Below are positions 19,691 to 29,900 of a DNA stretch of 35,000 bases, in pieces; the stretch's first letter is position 1, and each line of letters starts with the position of its first letter. Where the stretch lies: contig CM022667.1 of assembly GCA_012295275.1 (NCBI GenBank), positions 958,943 through 993,942 of the forward strand. The letters run 5' to 3'. The stretch comes from Chrysomallon squamiferum. Taxonomy: Eukaryota > Mollusca > Gastropoda > Neomphalida > Peltospiridae. The notes under the pieces were generated by a model, which made no database searches, had not been told where the DNA came from, and saw nothing but the letters and a program-made list of their open reading frames with translations. Both the position numbers and the translations under genes were made by a program.

Positions 19691-20270
19691 TATATAAATC
19701 TTGTTTTCTGCACAATGATTGCACAATAATTAATCAGTACTGAATGCATCATTAAAACATTTCCTTCTTGTTCTTCCTTCCTCTGTCATTTATTAACATC
19801 CCTAATTACTTCAAACTCAACATAATATTAACTATTCCCCATACACAAACATTTTTTTTTTTAAAATCCACCCAAAATCCCTAAAAAACAACAACAAAAA
19901 GAAATAAAAAAAAAACAACAAAAAAAAAAAAAAAAACAAGAACAATTACAGCTCCTAAATAAAATAAAAATGTTAATAAAATTTATTGATTACTTTCCGG
20001 AAAGCTCAGCAATTAAATTGCAATCAGTTCTCACATCATTAGATTTTGATTTAAAACCCTTTGTTATTTGTCATTATTATTACCACCAATTAATCCATCT
20101 CTTTCTATAAAGAAAATTCATAATAATTGTCAGACATCATTAAACATGAACTAATCTATTTCCATATATTTCAGGAAAAAATAAAATAAAATAAAATGTT
20201 TATGATTAAACAGATGATGCTATTTAAAATAGTCTATTGTACATCTGAAAATAAAAAGTTTAGGATTAAA
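19691..20270. other. AT-rich spacer with A-runs
   Basis: A-rich runs at 19888-19936 with AAC interruptions, otherwise AT-rich complex sequence, plus (AAAAT)n at about 20178-20197. No gene. Confidence 0.5.
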
Positions 20271-20530
20271 GATTAAGGAAAGAATAATAAAATAATTTAA
20301 ATGTGATGATCATTATAAAGATTATCAAATATTATTTTGTAATCACTTTTTCAGTTTTTTTTATTATTATAAAATTATATTAGTTGTGATTACATAATCA
20401 ACACAGAATGTGATTTCATAATTATCTCAAATGTGACAATATTAATAATTAAATGTCACTATATTATTATAATCAAAAGTGATTTTATAATAAACGTGAT
20501 TAAATATTTATACCCAACTTTAATTTACTG
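20271..20530 (+). repeat. very AT-rich degenerate repeat with GTGATT cores
   Basis: GTGATGATCATTATAA, GTGATTACATAATCA, GTGATTTCATAATTA, GTGATTTTATAATAA and a final CGTGATT recur at irregular 30-60-bp spacing. An old tandem origin is likely but the unit is not regular enough to fix. Confidence 0.45.
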
Positions 20531-20797
20531 TAATATTTTTTTTATCCTAATATCGAATATTTTAACAACTCATTTGTCTTATTGTTTCCAGTTTCAAAGG
20601 AGACTGTGTTATTTATATTTTCAGTTAACAAAAAACTCAAATCTTTTGAGATTACGTAAATGCAGTCAATACTGTGAACAATTTGTAGATAAAAAAAACA
20701 GGCTTGATTATGGCAGTCTGTAATTTTGTTAAAAGGATGTGAACACAATTAAGATTTAAGAAAAGATTAATTCTTTAGTCAAGTGTGACTATCTTAG
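20531..20797. other. AT-rich complex spacer
   Basis: Two short open frames overlap on opposite strands (20433-20723 + and 20542-20748 -). Neither has a domain, and the shared region is AT-rich. Probably non-coding. Confidence 0.4.
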
Positions 20798-20925
20798 ATT
20801 TATCATATAATTATGTTATTGAGTTTATTATATAATTATCTTGGTGAGTTAGTAATATTTTATCATATAATTAATTTAATTGCTTATCATATAATTTTAT
20901 ATTGATGAGTGAGTAACTGTAAGCA
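20798..20925 (+). repeat. short-unit decayed tandem repeat with TTATCATATAATT core
   Basis: The core occurs near 20799, 20828 (as TTATTATATAATT), 20860 and 20885, spaced about 25-32 bp, with GTGAGTTAGTAA or GATGAGTGAGTAAC words between some copies. Confidence 0.7.
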
Positions 20926-21565
20926 AGAGATGTATAATCTCATACAGAGATGAAATTTTACAAAGATGAAACAGATTTTTTTTCACTTTGCCAACAAAAG
21001 TATTGTTCATTCCAACCAGTGCTCCATGATTGGTTTATGAAATACTATGATATTATATGCATCCTTATTTATTTATTTATTTATGTATTTATTGTTGTCT
21101 TTGGAAAGATGACTTTCAAAAATTCTTTGCTATTAATCAGTGAGTTACCAACAGGCTGCCATTACAGGTTTCTTTTATTGAATTATCACACAGACATTAA
21201 AATAAAATAATTTTTTTTAAAAATTAAATGAAAAACTGAAATGAATAATAATACTTTTTTTTTTTTTTTTTAAGTTTAAATTTAAAAATTATAAATTAAA
21301 AATTAAAATTAAAATAAATTAGTCAAAAAACAACAAAAAAAAGATAAATGAAGCATTTATTGTTACCAAGAAACACTTGTTAAGTTAACTTTTCTCTCAC
21401 TGGCAATGTGTTTTGAAATGCTATTATTGCCATGACACAATTTAATTAAAATTAAAATTAAATTTAAAAAAACATCCCTTACAATCTAAATAACATGACA
21501 CCAGTTACATTCATGAGCCTATTTTAGAGCTGTTGCTTCTGTTATTTTACTAGAATGTAATTCAG
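20926..21565. other. AT-rich spacer
   Basis: Contains TTTATTTATTTATTTAT at about 21067-21083, a T-run at 21256-21270 and AAATT-rich low-complexity sequence at 21270-21340 and 21443-21470. An 86-residue + open frame (20950-21210) shows no recognisable motif; residues such as CQQKYCSFQPVLHDWF are complex but unassignable. Confidence 0.4.

Positions 21566-21600
<35 letters not shown>
21566..21600 (+). repeat. poly(A) tract, 35 nt
   Basis: About 35 A, then GAAAAAAAGAATAAC. It lies 60 bp left of the mariner-like relic and is not part of its inverted ends. Confidence 0.95.
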
Positions 21601-21602
<2 letters not shown>

Positions 21603-21662
21603 AAAAAAGAATAACAACAAAAAAAAATTTGAAGTTAAATTACTAGAACATTCTCCCATTTC

Positions 21663-21899
21663 TACTGAGCTGGAACAAAAGTTTGAAGCCTTTTTCAATA
21701 GGTGGCATTTGAGCATATGATTTCATTTCACTCATGGCTGAAATATATGACATATATATATATATATGTACTTGTTCTGAAATGTGAATGAAATGACACA
21801 TACCTGCTTTAAATAAATCTGTTTTCAAATATCTAAATATTATCTTTGAATATCATTTAAAAAAAAAAGACCTATGAACTTTTGTTCCAACCCATTTTA
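21663..21899. mobile_element. mariner/Tc1-like MITE relic, ~237 bp
   Basis: Left end after TA at 21663-21664 reads CTGAGCTGGAACAAAAGTTT; the right end read from the other strand, before TA at 21898-21899, reads AAATGGGTTGGAACAAAAGTTC. The shared TGGAACAAAAGTT is a 13-bp inverted terminal match. TA flanks and a GGTTGG...CAAAAGTT end are the style of mariner-family ends. The interior has no transposase, so this is a non-autonomous or deleted copy, with a (TA)n inside at about 21755-21768. Exact ends are uncertain by a few bases. Confidence 0.5.
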
Positions 21900-22220
21900 A
21901 AGATGTTCAATGTGCATGCACCAAGCTATTATGCTTGAACCTTATGTAAAAACAGCACAGCATATAAATTAACAGAACTACAACACTGATGTCTTTTACA
22001 CAACAACAACATCATGATGGGAAACTGTTGTATCTCATTGAAGTACTTAACAACACAGAAATACCCCTTGTGTACTGAAAAACAAAAAAGTCTTAATAAT
22101 GTCTAGTGCAGACTTTGCTATACTCAAGAGGATTTTGTTTTTGTTATGTGAAAGTTAATTAACTAGAAGAGGTCTGTTTAATTAAATTGTCTCTACTACT
22201 GCAGTAACAACAACCCCAAC
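21900..22220. other. complex spacer
   Basis: About 320 bp of complex sequence with CAACAACAAC at about 22001-22010. No gene recognised. Confidence 0.4.
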
Positions 22221-22680
22221 ATTTTTTTTAAAATAAAATAAAAATAAAAATAAAATAAAATAAAATAAAATAAAATAAAATATAAATGAAAATAAAATAA
22301 GATAAAAAAGGAAAAAAAAGGAAATAAATTAAAATTAAAATTAAAAAAAAAAAAAAAAATTAAATAAACAAAATAAAATTTAAATATAAAGAGAAAATAA
22401 ATTTAAAACGATTATGTGATTATGTAAAAACAAATGACAAACAAAATGCAACAGGCCATAAAAGAATATTTTCTATTCTGAGAGTAAAAAAAAAAATTTT
22501 TAAAAAAATTATAAAAAATAAATAACTAAAATAAATTAAAAAAAAACACAAAAAAACCTAAAAAAATTAAAAACAAAATAAAAAAATAAAAATAAAAATA
22601 AAATAAATTAAAACAAATAAAATAGAACAAAATAAAATAACAACAGAAGATAAATTTAAAAAGATTATGTGAAAAAACCA
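22221..22680 (+). repeat. A-rich (AAAAT)n low-complexity block
   Basis: Regular AAAAT units at about 22231-22281, then A-rich degenerate sequence to about 22680 with AATTAAAATT, AAATAAAAATAAA and AACAAAATA words. The phrase GATTATGTGA with nearby AAA runs recurs at about 22410 and 22661. Confidence 0.9.
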
Positions 22681-22767
22681 CCAAAATGCAGCAGTTTGTT
22701 GTATCTAAAAGCCAATATAATCATTGATGTGAAATGTTAAATTAAAATCACCTAAGTAATAACTGAT
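22681..22767. other. short complex spacer
   Basis: Short complex segment before the splice-site-like array. Nothing recognised. Confidence 0.3.
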
Positions 22768-23270
22768 ATATCTTTGAGCCAAATATGTTTACTCTATTTT
22801 CTTATAGCCAAATATCTTTACTCTGTTTTCTTATAGCTAAATATCTTTCTTCTTTCTTCTTTTAGCCAAATATTTTTTATCTAATTTCTCTCAGCCAAAT
22901 ATCTCACTATCTTCTTATTTGTAAATATCTTTAACCTATTTTCTTTTAACTAGATAACTTAACTCTGTCTTCCTTTTAGCCAAATATCTCTGTTCTGTTG
23001 TAGCCAAATATCTTACTATTTTCTTATTTGTAAATATCTTTACCCTATTTTCTTTTAACTAGATAACTTAACTCTTGTCTTCCTTTTAGCCAAATATCTT
23101 ACTATTTTCTTATTTGTAAATATCTTTACCCTATTTTCTTTTAACTAGATAACTTAACTCTTGTCTTCCTTTTAGCCAAATATCTCTGTTCTGTTGTAGC
23201 CAAAATATTTTTACTCTCATTTTCTTTTAGCCAAGTATTTTTACCCCATTTTTCTTTTAGCCAATTCCAT
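22768..23270 (+). repeat. 29-bp tandem array of 3' splice-site-like units with an 86-bp higher-order repeat
   Basis: Units restart with CCAAATATC right after a pyrimidine run ending TTTTAG, TTATAG or TCTCAG. The AGCCA/AGCTA boundary falls every 29 bp at 22805, 22834, 22863 and 22892. From about 22901 three units fuse into a larger repeat (TTACTATTTTCTTATTTG, AAATATCTTTACCC, CTTTTAACTAGATAAC, TTGTCTTCCTTTTAG) seen at about 22901, 23011 and 23097; the last two are 86 bp apart and nearly identical. It ends near 23270 after shorter or longer variants. Every unit resembles a polypyrimidine tract plus AG; whether any is used for splicing is unknown. Confidence 0.92.
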
Positions 23271-23500
23271 CTCGTGGTAATATTCTTACACCTTGACCTC
23301 TGATGTGCTGATAATTAAGGCATGTGACATAAAACTATTCAGACAATTGCATTTGCTGTGTAAACCAGCAACATGGACCATTACAGACCTCTTATCTCAT
23401 TACACTGGCACATTCTGGCCTGTAAGAAACTAAATAAACATCCATTTTAATCAGAACCAAGCAGTCAGAGCTGAAACCAATCTGGGAGAGTGAACTCATT
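23271..23500. promoter_or_regulatory. complex island, candidate conserved non-coding element
   Basis: About 230 bp of complex sequence with GCTGATAATTAAGGC, GACAATTGCATTTGC and CCATTTTAATCAG words (homeodomain- and octamer-like) and GC content above its surroundings. No open frame. Functional status is an inference. Confidence 0.25.
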
Positions 23501-23780
23501 TAGGTTAATAATAATAATAATAAAGGAATGATTTTTGTATGCATAGGTGGTATATGGATGACTGCATGGATGACTGCATGAACGGATGAATGGATGAATA
23601 TATGGATGAATGGATAGGTCTGTGGAATGGTTATATATATATATATATATATATGAATGTATGAAAATATTTCAATGCATTTTATAAATATATATATATA
23701 TATATGTATATAAATTATGTGTATGTACTTATCTGTGTTTATGTATGTGTGTCTGTTTGAGTGTAAATATATATCCTTGT
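23501..23780. repeat. (AAT)n, GATG-rich and (TA)n mosaic
   Basis: ATAATAATAATAATAA at about 23507-23522, then GGATGACTGCAT duplicated, GGATGAATGGATGAAT-type words to about 23615, (TA)n at 23632-23654 and 23688-23704, and TATG-rich sequence. Confidence 0.85.
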
Positions 23781-24471
23781 TAAAGGATGATATATATAGT
23801 TTGGATAATATGTATGAACACACACACATCTGAACTCAAACTCAAGAAGTATGTCATCAACGTCAAAATACCAATTCGACTAATGTGAAAAAACCACCAC
23901 AACAACAACAACAACAACAACCAGCAGCAGTAATCACACCATCTAATTCCTACCATTATCCTCCTTTTAACCATCGCCCTCATCACAATAATCATTATTT
24001 ATTTTACAAGTGTCCTCACCGTTAGAGCCTATCATACCCACAACAATGCAACAGATCAATGTGTTTATTCCACACCACTTTGGAAAACAAAACAAAATGA
24101 CTGAGAAGCAGATTTTCCTTCATCACCTGGCTGCAGTTCAGATTTACTGTTACACAAAGGATAGGTTAATTGTTTGTGTTTTCTCACCATTGTAAAATAC
24201 CATCTCATATCACGTTGAAGTGCTTTTCCATTGTCCAGGGACTATCAGGTGCATTGTGAAGGGATCAGACCATCAAATTACAGGATTAGTAGTAACAAAC
24301 ACTTATATGACATTTGTGTGTCTGTCGCAGAGTGGCTAACAACAGCAGATAGTAACCCATGTTCAGAGATAATTCTTCAATCATAACAGCAGCATTGTGC
24401 TGAAAAGTCAGCTAGCTTTTATGTGTATTAAATAGTTAAATAGTATTAGATATTAAAGATTTATTTTTAAG
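23781..24471. other. mostly complex spacer
   Basis: A short CA-run at 23819-23827, (CAA)n at about 23897-23920, then about 500 bp of complex sequence. A 61-residue + open frame (24010-24195) contains PHHFGKQNKMTEKQIFLHHL and no recognisable domain. No RNA gene seen. Confidence 0.4.
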
Positions 24472-24795
24472 ATGGCAGTTTTTATTTTGTTTTGTTTTTT
24501 TGCTGTTTTGGTTTTTTTTTTATTTATATATATTATTTGCTTATTTTATTTTATTTTTTTGTTATTTATTTATTTATTTATTTATTATATTATTTTAATT
24601 TTTATTATTATTTTTTTATTATTTATTTATTTATTTATTATTATTATTTATATTATTTTAATTTTATTATTTATTATATTATTTTAATTTTTATTATTAT
24701 TTTTTTATTATTTATTTATTTGTTTGTTTATTTATTTTTAAATTGATTTATTTATTTATTATATTTTTTATTTATTATTATTTTTTTTTTTTGAT
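24472..24795 (+). repeat. T-rich (TTTA)n/(TTA)n block with internal 89-bp duplication
   Basis: Dominated by TTTA and TTA units. The phrase TATATTATTTTAATTT starts at 24586 and again at 24675, each followed by the same TTATTATTATTTTTTTATTATT pattern, so an 89-bp duplication is visible. It is reverse-complementary in style to the A-rich block at 26618-26860. Confidence 0.93.
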
Positions 24796-25533
24796 AAGTT
24801 ATCATTCCAGCTATAGGCACTGTGTTAACTAGATACATAACAAAACAGAAAAAAGAACTGAAGAAAAAACTATTTTATTTTTGGTTATCTTCATAAACGA
24901 AATATTGCTTAATATTTCATTTGCGTCACTAACTAGAAAAAGTAAAGAATTTTTAAAATTTTGGTTATTATATTTTTAATATTCTAACATTATTTAAATA
25001 AAAAAATTATATATAAAATCAGAAAATGGATAATATTTTTAGAATTATTTTTTATTTGCTAAAACATATTAATATAACATCTTTTTTGTTTGTTGTTATC
25101 AAACCATATTAACATCATTTTAATGTAGATAGAAAAAAGAACGAGATTTAAATGGTTTCAGATTCTAATAGAATGACACCTATATGACTTAAAATGGTTT
25201 GCCAATTACTCATTAAAAAAAAGGTTATGAATGCTGTTTAAAATAAAATAGAGAATGCTTTTAGCCAATCCATATCTAAAAGCACATATTTCATTTCCAA
25301 CAGCTTCATATAAAAATATAAAATTAAAAAAAATTAACTAAATTCATGGAATTGAAGAAAATTTAAAGTTTTTAAAAAGTTAAACATTATATTTAGAAAT
25401 AAAGTTCAGTAAGGAAGCAAGCTAAATTACTTCCAGAGTAATGACCCATCAATATTTTACATTTAAATTTAATGAAAATATTATGTGCACAGATTCAGTT
25501 TTTTTTCATATAGTAGATTAATGATGCTTTAAA

Positions 25534-25538
<5 letters not shown>
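24796..25538. other. AT-rich spacer, no gene seen
   Basis: About 740 bp. An AAACATATTAATATAACATC-like word recurs loosely at about 25063 and 25104, the second as AAACCATATTAACATC. No credible coding segment. Confidence 0.45.

Positions 25539-25617
<79 letters not shown>
25539..25617 (+). repeat. (CT)n microsatellite
   Basis: About 35 CT units, nearly perfect, with one TTT interruption near 25547. CT-rich words continue to about 25715. Confidence 0.97.
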
Positions 25618-25620
<3 letters not shown>

Positions 25621-26103
25621 TTCAGTCTCCGTTTCTTTCTATCTATTTGCTTTCATTTCTCCTTTTCATGATCTCTCTCTATCTGCTACATTTCTCTTTC
25701 CATCTCTCTCTTCGAATGTTAATTTTTTTGGCATAACTTAAATTTAAAATTAAATCTTTCTCTTCTGAGCAATGTGCCAAAACTTCTGTAACATTCTTTT
25801 CTTTTTTTTATTCATCATTTTTATTTCTTCTTCAATTTTTTTAAATTAGCTACTTTAAAGTGAGCAAGTACAATGAAGCAATTTAACACCCAAAAGAAGA
25901 AGAAGAAGAAGAAGAAAAAAAATTGAATCCATTAAATAAAGATACTGTCATGGAAATCCATTTGGAGAATTTTAAAAAATATTTCATTGAGCAGAGAGAC
26001 TTAATGTAGAACCAACTGCCAGTCAGATAAAAAAAAAAAAAATGAAAGGATGAAAGAAAAAAGATAAGAAGAGAAAAGAAAAAAAAAAAATTATGAATAA
26101 AAA
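25618..26103. other. CT-rich then A-rich spacer
   Basis: Pyrimidine-rich to about 25850, a short (GAA)n at about 25895-25915, then A-rich sequence with A-runs at 26029-26042 and 26080-26090. No gene. Confidence 0.5.
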
Positions 26104-26241
26104 GATTTTATGTAAATTTAGTCCAGAATTTGCTTGTGAAGTTTTATATGGTAAAAGAAAGATTATGAATATGATTTTATGCAAATTTAGTTCAGTGTTT
26201 GTATGAGAAGTTTTGTATGGTAAAAGAAGAAAATCTTAAAA
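26104..26241 (+). repeat. 69-bp direct duplication
   Basis: GATTTTATGyAAATTTAGT at 26104 and 26173 starts two copies that share GAAGTTTTrTATGGTAAAAGAA near their ends. About 85% identical by eye; a young two-copy tandem duplication. Confidence 0.85.
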
Positions 26242-26617
26242 AGCTTTAACACAGCTGGTTAAAGAACTGGTCTTAGGTGTGATATATAGCGTGTTCAGTT
26301 TTCTTCTGTGTAATAACTGGCTTATTTCCAGTTCCAGAATTGTCTCATTACAAGTTTGTTAATTTTAAAGGAAAGTGATCTGCAACTTTATTATTGATGA
26401 GAAAATGCATTTAAAAAACAACAGAAAATAAAACTTTTGCTGCTAATAAAAGAGAAACTCAATGAGTAACAGCAGGTTTCTTCTCTTTTTAAAAAAAATA
26501 ATTTTAATCATACAAATAAATAATAGGCTTAATACCTATTAATATTAAAATATGTGAATCCATTATTTTATATTTAGGAGAAAAATTTGAAAATTATATT
26601 AAACTAAGAAAAGGACA
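26242..26617. other. AT-rich complex spacer
   Basis: About 375 bp with no gene or tandem unit recognised. Confidence 0.4.
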
Positions 26618-26620
26618 TAA

Positions 26621-26663
<43 letters not shown>

Positions 26664-26860
26664 AATAAAATAAAATAAAATAAAATAAAATAAAATAAAA
26701 TAAAATAAAATAAAAAGAAATATAGATCAATAAACAAAACAGCAACAAAAATAATAAATAAAAATAAATAAATAAATAAATAAATGAAAATAAGTAAGTA
26801 ACTAAATAAGAAATAAGAAAATAAATTAGCAAATAAATAAATAAAAACTTTTTTTTCCAT
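26618..26860 (+). repeat. (AAAT)n then (AAAAT)n block
   Basis: AAAT units at about 26622-26662, AAAAT units at about 26662-26715, then mixed AAAT/AAGT words to about 26845. Minus-strand Leu/Phe/Tyr frames here are artefacts. Confidence 0.95.
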
Positions 26861-27195
26861 TTAATAAAATATTTCTGTTACATTATGACAACATATTGGA
26901 AATGGATTATTTCCACCTTAATGAACCATGTTTTGATTATTTTGAAATTGTTGATATAGTTCGTACTGGCAAATCTTTTAATAAAATCAAACATGGTGAA
27001 GATAACATCTATTACTTCTGAAAACTTGAAAAACACAGTCTCATTTATATTCTTTTTTCATTTTAACTTTTTAGAATATTTCAAATATATTTTGCTATTG
27101 ATTAATGAATGCAATATATATTATATATATATATATATATATAAAAATGAAAATGTAGATTTTGGTTTCTTATATTTTAAACATATTTTATAATA
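26861..27195. other. AT-rich spacer with (TA)n
   Basis: Complex AT-rich sequence and a short (TA)n at 27121-27142. The 66-residue + open frame over it has no recognisable character. Confidence 0.45.
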
Positions 27196-27802
27196 ATGTC
27201 ATTTATAAATGCTCTGAAGCAGAAATTTTTTAAAATTTCATCAATGCATTGCAACAGAAAATGTAATGACAAATAACTTTTTATCTTTCATTTCTTTTTT
27301 CTTCTTCTTCTTCTTCTTGTTATTTTATTATTTTTTTCTAGTTTTAAAATTGTATCTTTTATGAATCCATTGCAGAAGAAAATTGCATTCAGTTTTGACA
27401 ATTAAAACATTTTGAATATACTGAGTCTTTTTTTCTTTTTTTAATGTAACAACCTCCTTTTATTATAATTTAATTTTTAATTTTCTTTAAAGTTTAATAA
27501 ATTGGTAATTTTTTATAAATTATTTTTAATGATATTTTACAAATTATGAATATATATCTTTTATTGTTTAATTTTCAACATAAATCTTATTTAAATGTAA
27601 TACACTACAACAGAAAAAAACTCAGTTTGTTACAAAAACATTTTGAACATAAATATCTTTCATGAATACCCTGAAACAGAAACAAGCACTAAAAAAAAAA
27701 AACTTTTGTTTTTATCAATTTTGTTTTTCTAAAATAAATTACAAATAACATCTTTTATGAACACATACTGCAACAGAAACAAAAATTAAAAACAAATTCC
27801 AT

Positions 27803-27806
<4 letters not shown>
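27196..27806 (+). repeat. decayed tandem repeat with CTGCAACAGAAA core
   Basis: Words of the form ATCTTTTATGAAyrC followed by a ...TGCAACAGAAA-type core occur near 27203, 27247, 27353, 27595, 27651 and 27747, with AACATTTTGAA repeated at about 27406 and 27639. Original unit about 100 bp, now strongly diverged and interrupted by T-rich insertions such as TTC triplets at about 27300-27318. Confidence 0.6.

Positions 27807-27835
<29 letters not shown>
27807..27835 (+). repeat. poly(A) tract, 29 nt
   Basis: Uninterrupted A-run that ends the decayed ~100-bp array and borders complex sequence to the right. Confidence 0.95.
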
Positions 27836-28030
27836 CAACATTTCTTCATCTTAGCATCTCCCAGCTTTCTTTAATAGCAATCCCTTAATTACAACAAGCG
27901 GAGAAAATTCACAGAAACAAGATGCACATTAACGAGCAGAAAACAAGTAGTAACTGCTTTTGCCTTGCAATCTGATAATTGCTTTCTCATTGATTAATGT
28001 GAAAGAAACACGCAGAAGACTTCTTCTATT
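27836..28030. promoter_or_regulatory. complex island, candidate conserved non-coding element
   Basis: About 190 bp of complex sequence with a dense set of homeodomain-type cores: TTAATTA at 27885-27891, ATTAACG, GATAATTGC and ATTGATTAATG at about 27989-27999. No reading frame, sharp edges against low-complexity DNA. Enhancer-like nature is inferred only from motif density. Confidence 0.3.
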
Positions 28031-28499
28031 TATTTTTTTTTTTTTTTTCTTCTATCTCCAAGAAAACGTCCAGGATATAAAAAAAACAAATTATTAATTG
28101 ATAATCTATGAAAAGAAACACTGAAAACCTTTGCACTCAGAGAAGAATGAACACAGACCATGGCTTCCAACTCTTTGTGGATTTTTTTATTATTATTTTA
28201 TTTTTTTGGCTTTGGACTGAATTGGTTGATTAATTTGTTGCAGATACAGATGAGCTTATGATTTGATCATATCTGTCTGTCTGTCTGTCACTGCTGACAT
28301 ACTGTGACATACAGACATGATAATATGTAACACACTGGCAACAGTTTAGAAGCACAAGATGATTTGCCAATAAAATATTAATTTTGCCTTCAGATTACAT
28401 GATCAGTTCCATCAAACAAATCTACTTGTAGAAATGCTCTAGATTACATCATCAGTCTGATTTCCCAATCCAACCAATCAATTTGCCAAAGTGTTTTAT
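28031..28499. other. complex spacer with (TCTG)n
   Basis: T-run at 28034-28049, a short (TCTG)n at about 28272-28288, then complex sequence. AGATTACATsATCAGT occurs at about 28394 and 28441, a possible old ~48-bp duplication. No gene. Confidence 0.45.
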
Positions 28500-28711
28500 A
28501 ATTGTTGTTGTTAATTATTTATCGTTCATTATATGTTTATTATTATTGTTAGTATTATTGTTATTGTTATTACTGCTGTTATTGTTGTTTCTGTTGTTAT
28601 TGTTATTATTGTTATTGTTGTTACTGTTGTTATTGTTATTATTGTTAATGTTGTTACTGTTATTGTTTTTATTATTATCATTATAACTACTATTATTATT
28701 ATTATTAACCA
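28500..28711 (+). repeat. GTT/ATT triplet tract with 33-bp higher-order repeat
   Basis: Composed of GTT, ATT and occasional ACT or CTG triplets. A 33-bp block (11 triplets) at 28596-28628 is repeated at 28629-28661 with one change. Poly-Leu and poly-Val frames on + and a poly-Asn frame on - arise from it and are not genes. Confidence 0.95.
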
Positions 28712-29080
28712 ATCTTACTATTAACATTACTCTTATCGTGTCAAAAACATGTCAAAAACTGTAGCATATACAAGATAAAGTCATTTACTTATTTTGAAGA
28801 ATTAATGCCAATCTTCATAAAGGAAAAAAAAAAAACATAAAAAAAACAACAAAAAACACAATAAAACAGTGATGCAATAATTCAGAATAATCTGAAACAG
28901 ACACAACCAATAATTATAATGACTGTAAGTGTTACATCAGATTTCATGATTCGATTGTGTTCCGTAACTGTACTGCAAACGCTTCCAAATGAAAAGTGTT
29001 TATCTTGTACAAGAGAAATCACATCTAATGCAGACAAATATAAATGATTTTGGCTGCCAATAAGTAATTCTGCAACCATA
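28712..29080. other. complex spacer
   Basis: A-rich at 28820-28862, otherwise complex. A 65-residue minus-strand frame (28882-29079) is complex in sequence but unassignable. Confidence 0.4.
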
Positions 29081-29274
29081 CAGTAAATTACATTTTTGAC
29101 GTCATTTTCGGTTTTGGGCCTTGTCTGGAGAAAATGCTCCAGTGAAACAGAACGGCAATTTTTAACGTCTGAAAAACAACTGAGCAGGGATTTTCAAATT
29201 AATGAAACAATATTAAATGTGAATCTTGTCTGGGGTTTAATGCGTCTGCCATATTGATGTAAAAGGAAGGACGG
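29081..29274. promoter_or_regulatory. complex island with CRE, candidate regulatory element
   Basis: Besides TGACGTCA it holds CGGTTTTGGGCC, GAACGGCAATTTTTAACGTC, AAATTAATG and TTAATGCGTCTGCC. GTCTGG occurs twice (about 29123 and 29229). No open frame of note. It abuts a GATG-rich tract on the right. Confidence 0.3.
29097..29104. promoter_or_regulatory. perfect CRE-type palindrome TGACGTCA
   Basis: The full 8-bp cAMP-response element is present. It lies at the start of a complex, CpG-bearing stretch that continues to about 29270. One site alone is weak evidence, since an 8-mer can occur by chance in 35 kb, but full CREs are infrequent in AT-rich DNA. Confidence 0.35.
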
Positions 29275-29900
29275 TTGGATGAACATTATGGATGGATGTA
29301 TGGATGAATGGATGGATGGATGGATGGATGGATTGATGGATGGAAATATTGATGGATGATTGAGCTTATGGAGTGATAATAGATGAACTCATGTGTGGAC
29401 AGACTCACGTACAGATAGATAATGGGTGATTGGTGAATAAATAGCTGGACAGTTTGATGGACTGATGAATAAACGAATGGATGGATGGATGGAAGGATGG
29501 ATGGATGAATGAAAAAGTGAATGAATGAATAGATGGAAGGATCAGTTGATTGATGAATAAAAGTGTCTATAATTTCTGAGATTAACACAATACTGTAATG
29601 AAGGAAAGACAAATGGTTAAGGTTAAATGGCTGCTGGGAATAAGGTTAAATATATGATGTAAGGATGCATGCTTAGATGGATATGTGCATGGTCAGACGA
29701 ACAGTACAATGATGGACAACTGGAAGGGAGAAAGGATGCACAGACAGACGTAGAAACGTTTGATGGATGGATTAATGGACGCACAGAGAGAGAGAGATGG
29801 CTGATAAACTGATTGACAGAAAAATGGAGAGAAACAGATAGCTGGACGGATTGACAGATGAACGAAAAGATGGATGAATGGCAGGATCAATGGACATTTA
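29275..29900. repeat. GATG/GGAT-rich degenerate tetranucleotide tract
   Basis: Dense (GGAT)n at 29288-29342 and 29478-29520, with degenerate GATGGATT, GAATGAATG and GACAGACG words to about 29885. The minus strand reads Ser-Ile-His-Pro repeats, a translation of the tract. Similar blocks lie at 15.07-15.30 and 23.55-23.62 kb. Confidence 0.9.

Noticed and set aside
24472-24746. Multi-pass membrane protein (Phe/Leu/Ile/Tyr-rich)
   Set aside because: The hydrophobic character comes from TTTA and TTA units; two frames give equally hydrophobic products.
28515-28727. Poly-Asn and poly-Leu proteins
   Set aside because: Both are translations of the GTT/ATT triplet tract on opposite strands.
29286-29612. 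Ser-Ile-His-Pro repeat protein on the minus strand
   Set aside because: Translation of the GATG/GGAT tetranucleotide tract, with no unique part.
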